Positions 3,800 to 5,224 of a stretch of 5,224 nt of DNA are shown here, in pieces. The notes under the pieces were generated by a model that was given only the letters and a program-made list of their open reading frames with translations, searched no databases and was not told where the DNA came from. Each line of letters starts with the position of its first letter. The first letter of the stretch is position 1. The position numbers and the translations under genes were made by a program. Origin of the DNA: Prolixibacteraceae bacterium (GTDB lineage Bacteria; Bacteroidota; Bacteroidia; Bacteroidales; Prolixibacteraceae); the NCBI GenBank assembly GCA_027451165.1, contig DAIDJX010000242.1, positions 1 to 5,224 on the forward strand. The letters are read 5' to 3'.

Positions 3800-5224
3800 A
3801 TGGATTTCAGGGTTGTTTCAGATTATCTGCCCACCGGCGACCAGCCGGAAGCCATCCGCCAGCTGTCGGAAGGATTGGTAAATGGTGAGAAATTCCAGAC
3901 CCTTCTGGGGGTGACCGGTTCAGGGAAAACCTTCACCATGGCAAATGTCATTGAAAAAGTGCAGCGCCCGACCCTGATCCTGAGTCACAACAAAACCCTG
4001 GCCGCCCAGTTGTACGGCGAAATGCGGCAATTCTTTCCGGAGAATGCGGTGGAATATTTTGTGTCCTACTACGATTATTACCAGCCGGAAGCCTATATCC
4101 CCTCGCGGGATGTTTACATCGAAAAGGACCTGGACATTAACAAGGACATTGAAAAACTCCGGCTGAGCGCTACTTCAGCCCTGCTGTCGGGAAGACGTGA
4201 TGTGATCGTGGTCAGTTCTGTTTCCTGTTTGTATGGGATAGGCAATCCGGAAGATTTTCATTCCCACGTGATCAGGGTAGCCCTTGGGGACAAACTTTCC
4301 CGGAATGCCCTGTTGCACCAGCTGGTGGATGCTTTGTATTCCCGGACGGAAGTCGATTTTCAGCGGGGAAATTTCAGGGTAAAGGGCGATACGGTCGATA
4401 TTTATCCTGCCTATGCCGATACCGCTGTTCGGATTGTGTTCTGGGGGGATGATATTGAGGAGATTGCCTGGTTTGATCCGATGACCGGCAATCAGTTGCA
4501 GTCGCTGACGGAAGTTACCATCTATCCGGCCAATATTTTTGTGACCACCAAGGAACGCTTGCACCAGGCCATCCGGCAGATCCAGGATGATCTGGTCGGA
4601 CAGATCGAATTTTTCCGGGAGACTGGCAAACCCCTGGAAGCTAAGCGAATACAGGAACGGGTGGAATTCGATATGGAGATGATGAAGGAGCTTGGTTATT
4701 GCCCCGGAATTGAAAACTATTCCCGCTATTTTGATGGTCGCCCGCCGGGAACCAGGCCATTTTGCCTGCTCGACTATTTCCCGGATGATTTTCTTACGAT
4801 CATCGATGAAAGCCATGTAACCCTGCCTCAGATCAGGGCGATGTATGGTGGCGACCGCTCCCGGAAAGTCACCCTGGTGGAATATGGTTTCCGCCTGCCG
4901 GCGGCCATCGATAACCGGCCCCTGAAATTTGACGAGTTTGAGGAACTTGTCGGTCAGATCGTCTATGTCAGCGCCACTCCGGCCGACTATGAACTGGCGA
5001 GATGTGAGGGCGTTGTGGTGGAGCAGCTCATTCGTCCGACTGGTTTGCTGGATCCTCTGATTGTGGTGCGCCCCAGCAGAAATCAGATTGATGACCTGAT
5101 GCACGAGATCAATTTGCGCAGTACCCGGAATGAGCGGGTGCTCGTGACTACACTCACCAAAAGAATGGCGGAGGAATTGAGCCGATACCTGCTCGACATG
5201 GGGGTAAAGACCCGCTATATCCAT
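3800..5224 (+). CDS. uvrB: UvrABC excision-repair subunit UvrB, 3'-truncated by the window edge
   Basis: An uninterrupted frame of 475 codons runs from ATG at 3800 to the right edge; full UvrB proteins are roughly 660-700 residues, so about 70% is present. UvrB is the cytoplasmic damage-verifying ATPase of nucleotide excision repair: UvrA loads it on DNA and it then recruits UvrC. Diagnostic features are the N-terminus DYLPTGDQPEAI (8-19), Walker A GVTGSGKT (37-44, K43), motif Ia LILSHNKTLAAQLYGE (59-74), and the beta-hairpin segment YYDYYQPEAYIP (90-101) that clamps DNA. Further on are Walker B DESH (336-339) and YVSATP (389-394) before the second helicase domain. The remaining helicase motifs and the UvrC-binding C-terminal domain lie outside the window. 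The start fits the family exactly and has no Shine-Dalgarno sequence. The gene follows a hairpin array and appears to have its own promoter. No missing key residue or frameshift was seen. Confidence 0.97.
   Translation, partial: MDFRVVSDYLPTGDQPEAIRQLSEGLVNGEKFQTLLGVTGSGKTFTMANVIEKVQRPTLILSHNKTLAAQLYGEMRQFFPENAVEYFVSYYDYYQPEAYIPSRDVYIEKDLDINKDIEKLRLSATSALLSGRRDVIVVSSVSCLYGIGNPEDFHSHVIRVALGDKLSRNALLHQLVDALYSRTEVDFQRGNFRVKGDTVDIYPAYADTAVRIVFWGDDIEEIAWFDPMTGNQLQSLTEVTIYPANIFVTTKERLHQAIRQIQDDLVGQIEFFRETGKPLEAKRIQERVEFDMEMMKELGYCPGIENYSRYFDGRPPGTRPFCLLDYFPDDFLTIIDESHVTLPQIRAMYGGDRSRKVTLVEYGFRLPAAIDNRPLKFDEFEELVGQIVYVSATPADYELARCEGVVVEQLIRPTGLLDPLIVVRPSRNQIDDLMHEINLRSTRNERVLVTTLTKRMAEELSRYLLDMGVKTRYIH

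Noticed and set aside
4175..5224. Long open frame on the minus strand opposite uvrB
   Set aside because: It is the antisense shadow of an unmistakable uvrB coding frame and shows no recognisable domain.

Overview
The window looks like chromosomal DNA from a member of the Bacteroidetes (Bacteroidota). The evidence is indirect but consistent. Exact or near-exact copies of the phylum's -7 promoter box TAnnTTTG lie just upstream of three genes. The visible starts are preceded by A-rich sequence or nothing recognisable rather than Shine-Dalgarno motifs. The protein sequences (tandem-domain GT2 glycosyltransferase, secreted FYNVENLYD-type EEP nuclease, UvrB) also read like Bacteroidetes versions. 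Genus cannot be decided from this stretch.

Layout. Positions 2-1285 (+) hold the 3' part of a two-domain family 2 glycosyltransferase. It runs tail-to-tail, with an 11-base overlap, into a small four-helix membrane protein of unknown function (1275-1691, -). A short divergent promoter region (1692-1787) separates that gene from a HAD-superfamily sugar-phosphate phosphatase of the YqaB type (1788-2396, +, TTG start). Thirty bases later comes an exported endonuclease/exonuclease/phosphatase-fold protein (2427-3449, +), probably on the same transcript. After a 350-base gene-free stretch, uvrB starts at 3800 (+) and runs off the right edge. Its 475 visible residues cover the N-terminal part of this excision-repair helicase-like protein.

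The gene-free stretch 3450-3799 is the unusual part. It starts with a 7-base-period repeat (ATTTCGG units) bracketed by a 20-base perfect duplication of the nuclease gene's 3' end. It then holds a roughly 187-base array of six short hairpins (3566-3752). Their centres are mirror-symmetric about position 3659, with spacings 29.5, 37.5, 40, 37.5 and 29.5 bases. The mirrored hairpins are related in sequence, and where they differ inside stems they differ by paired, compensating changes. The array abuts the uvrB promoter. A 13-base piece of that promoter also occurs inside the array, exactly filling the spacer between two of its blocks. I regard this as a non-coding mobile or structural repeat (REP/BIME- or MITE-like) or a structured RNA. 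I cannot assign it to a named family.

The genes themselves are ordinary housekeeping or accessory functions (glycan synthesis, sugar-phosphate salvage, secreted nuclease, DNA repair) and do not form one evident pathway. No tRNA, rRNA, CRISPR array or transposase gene was seen.
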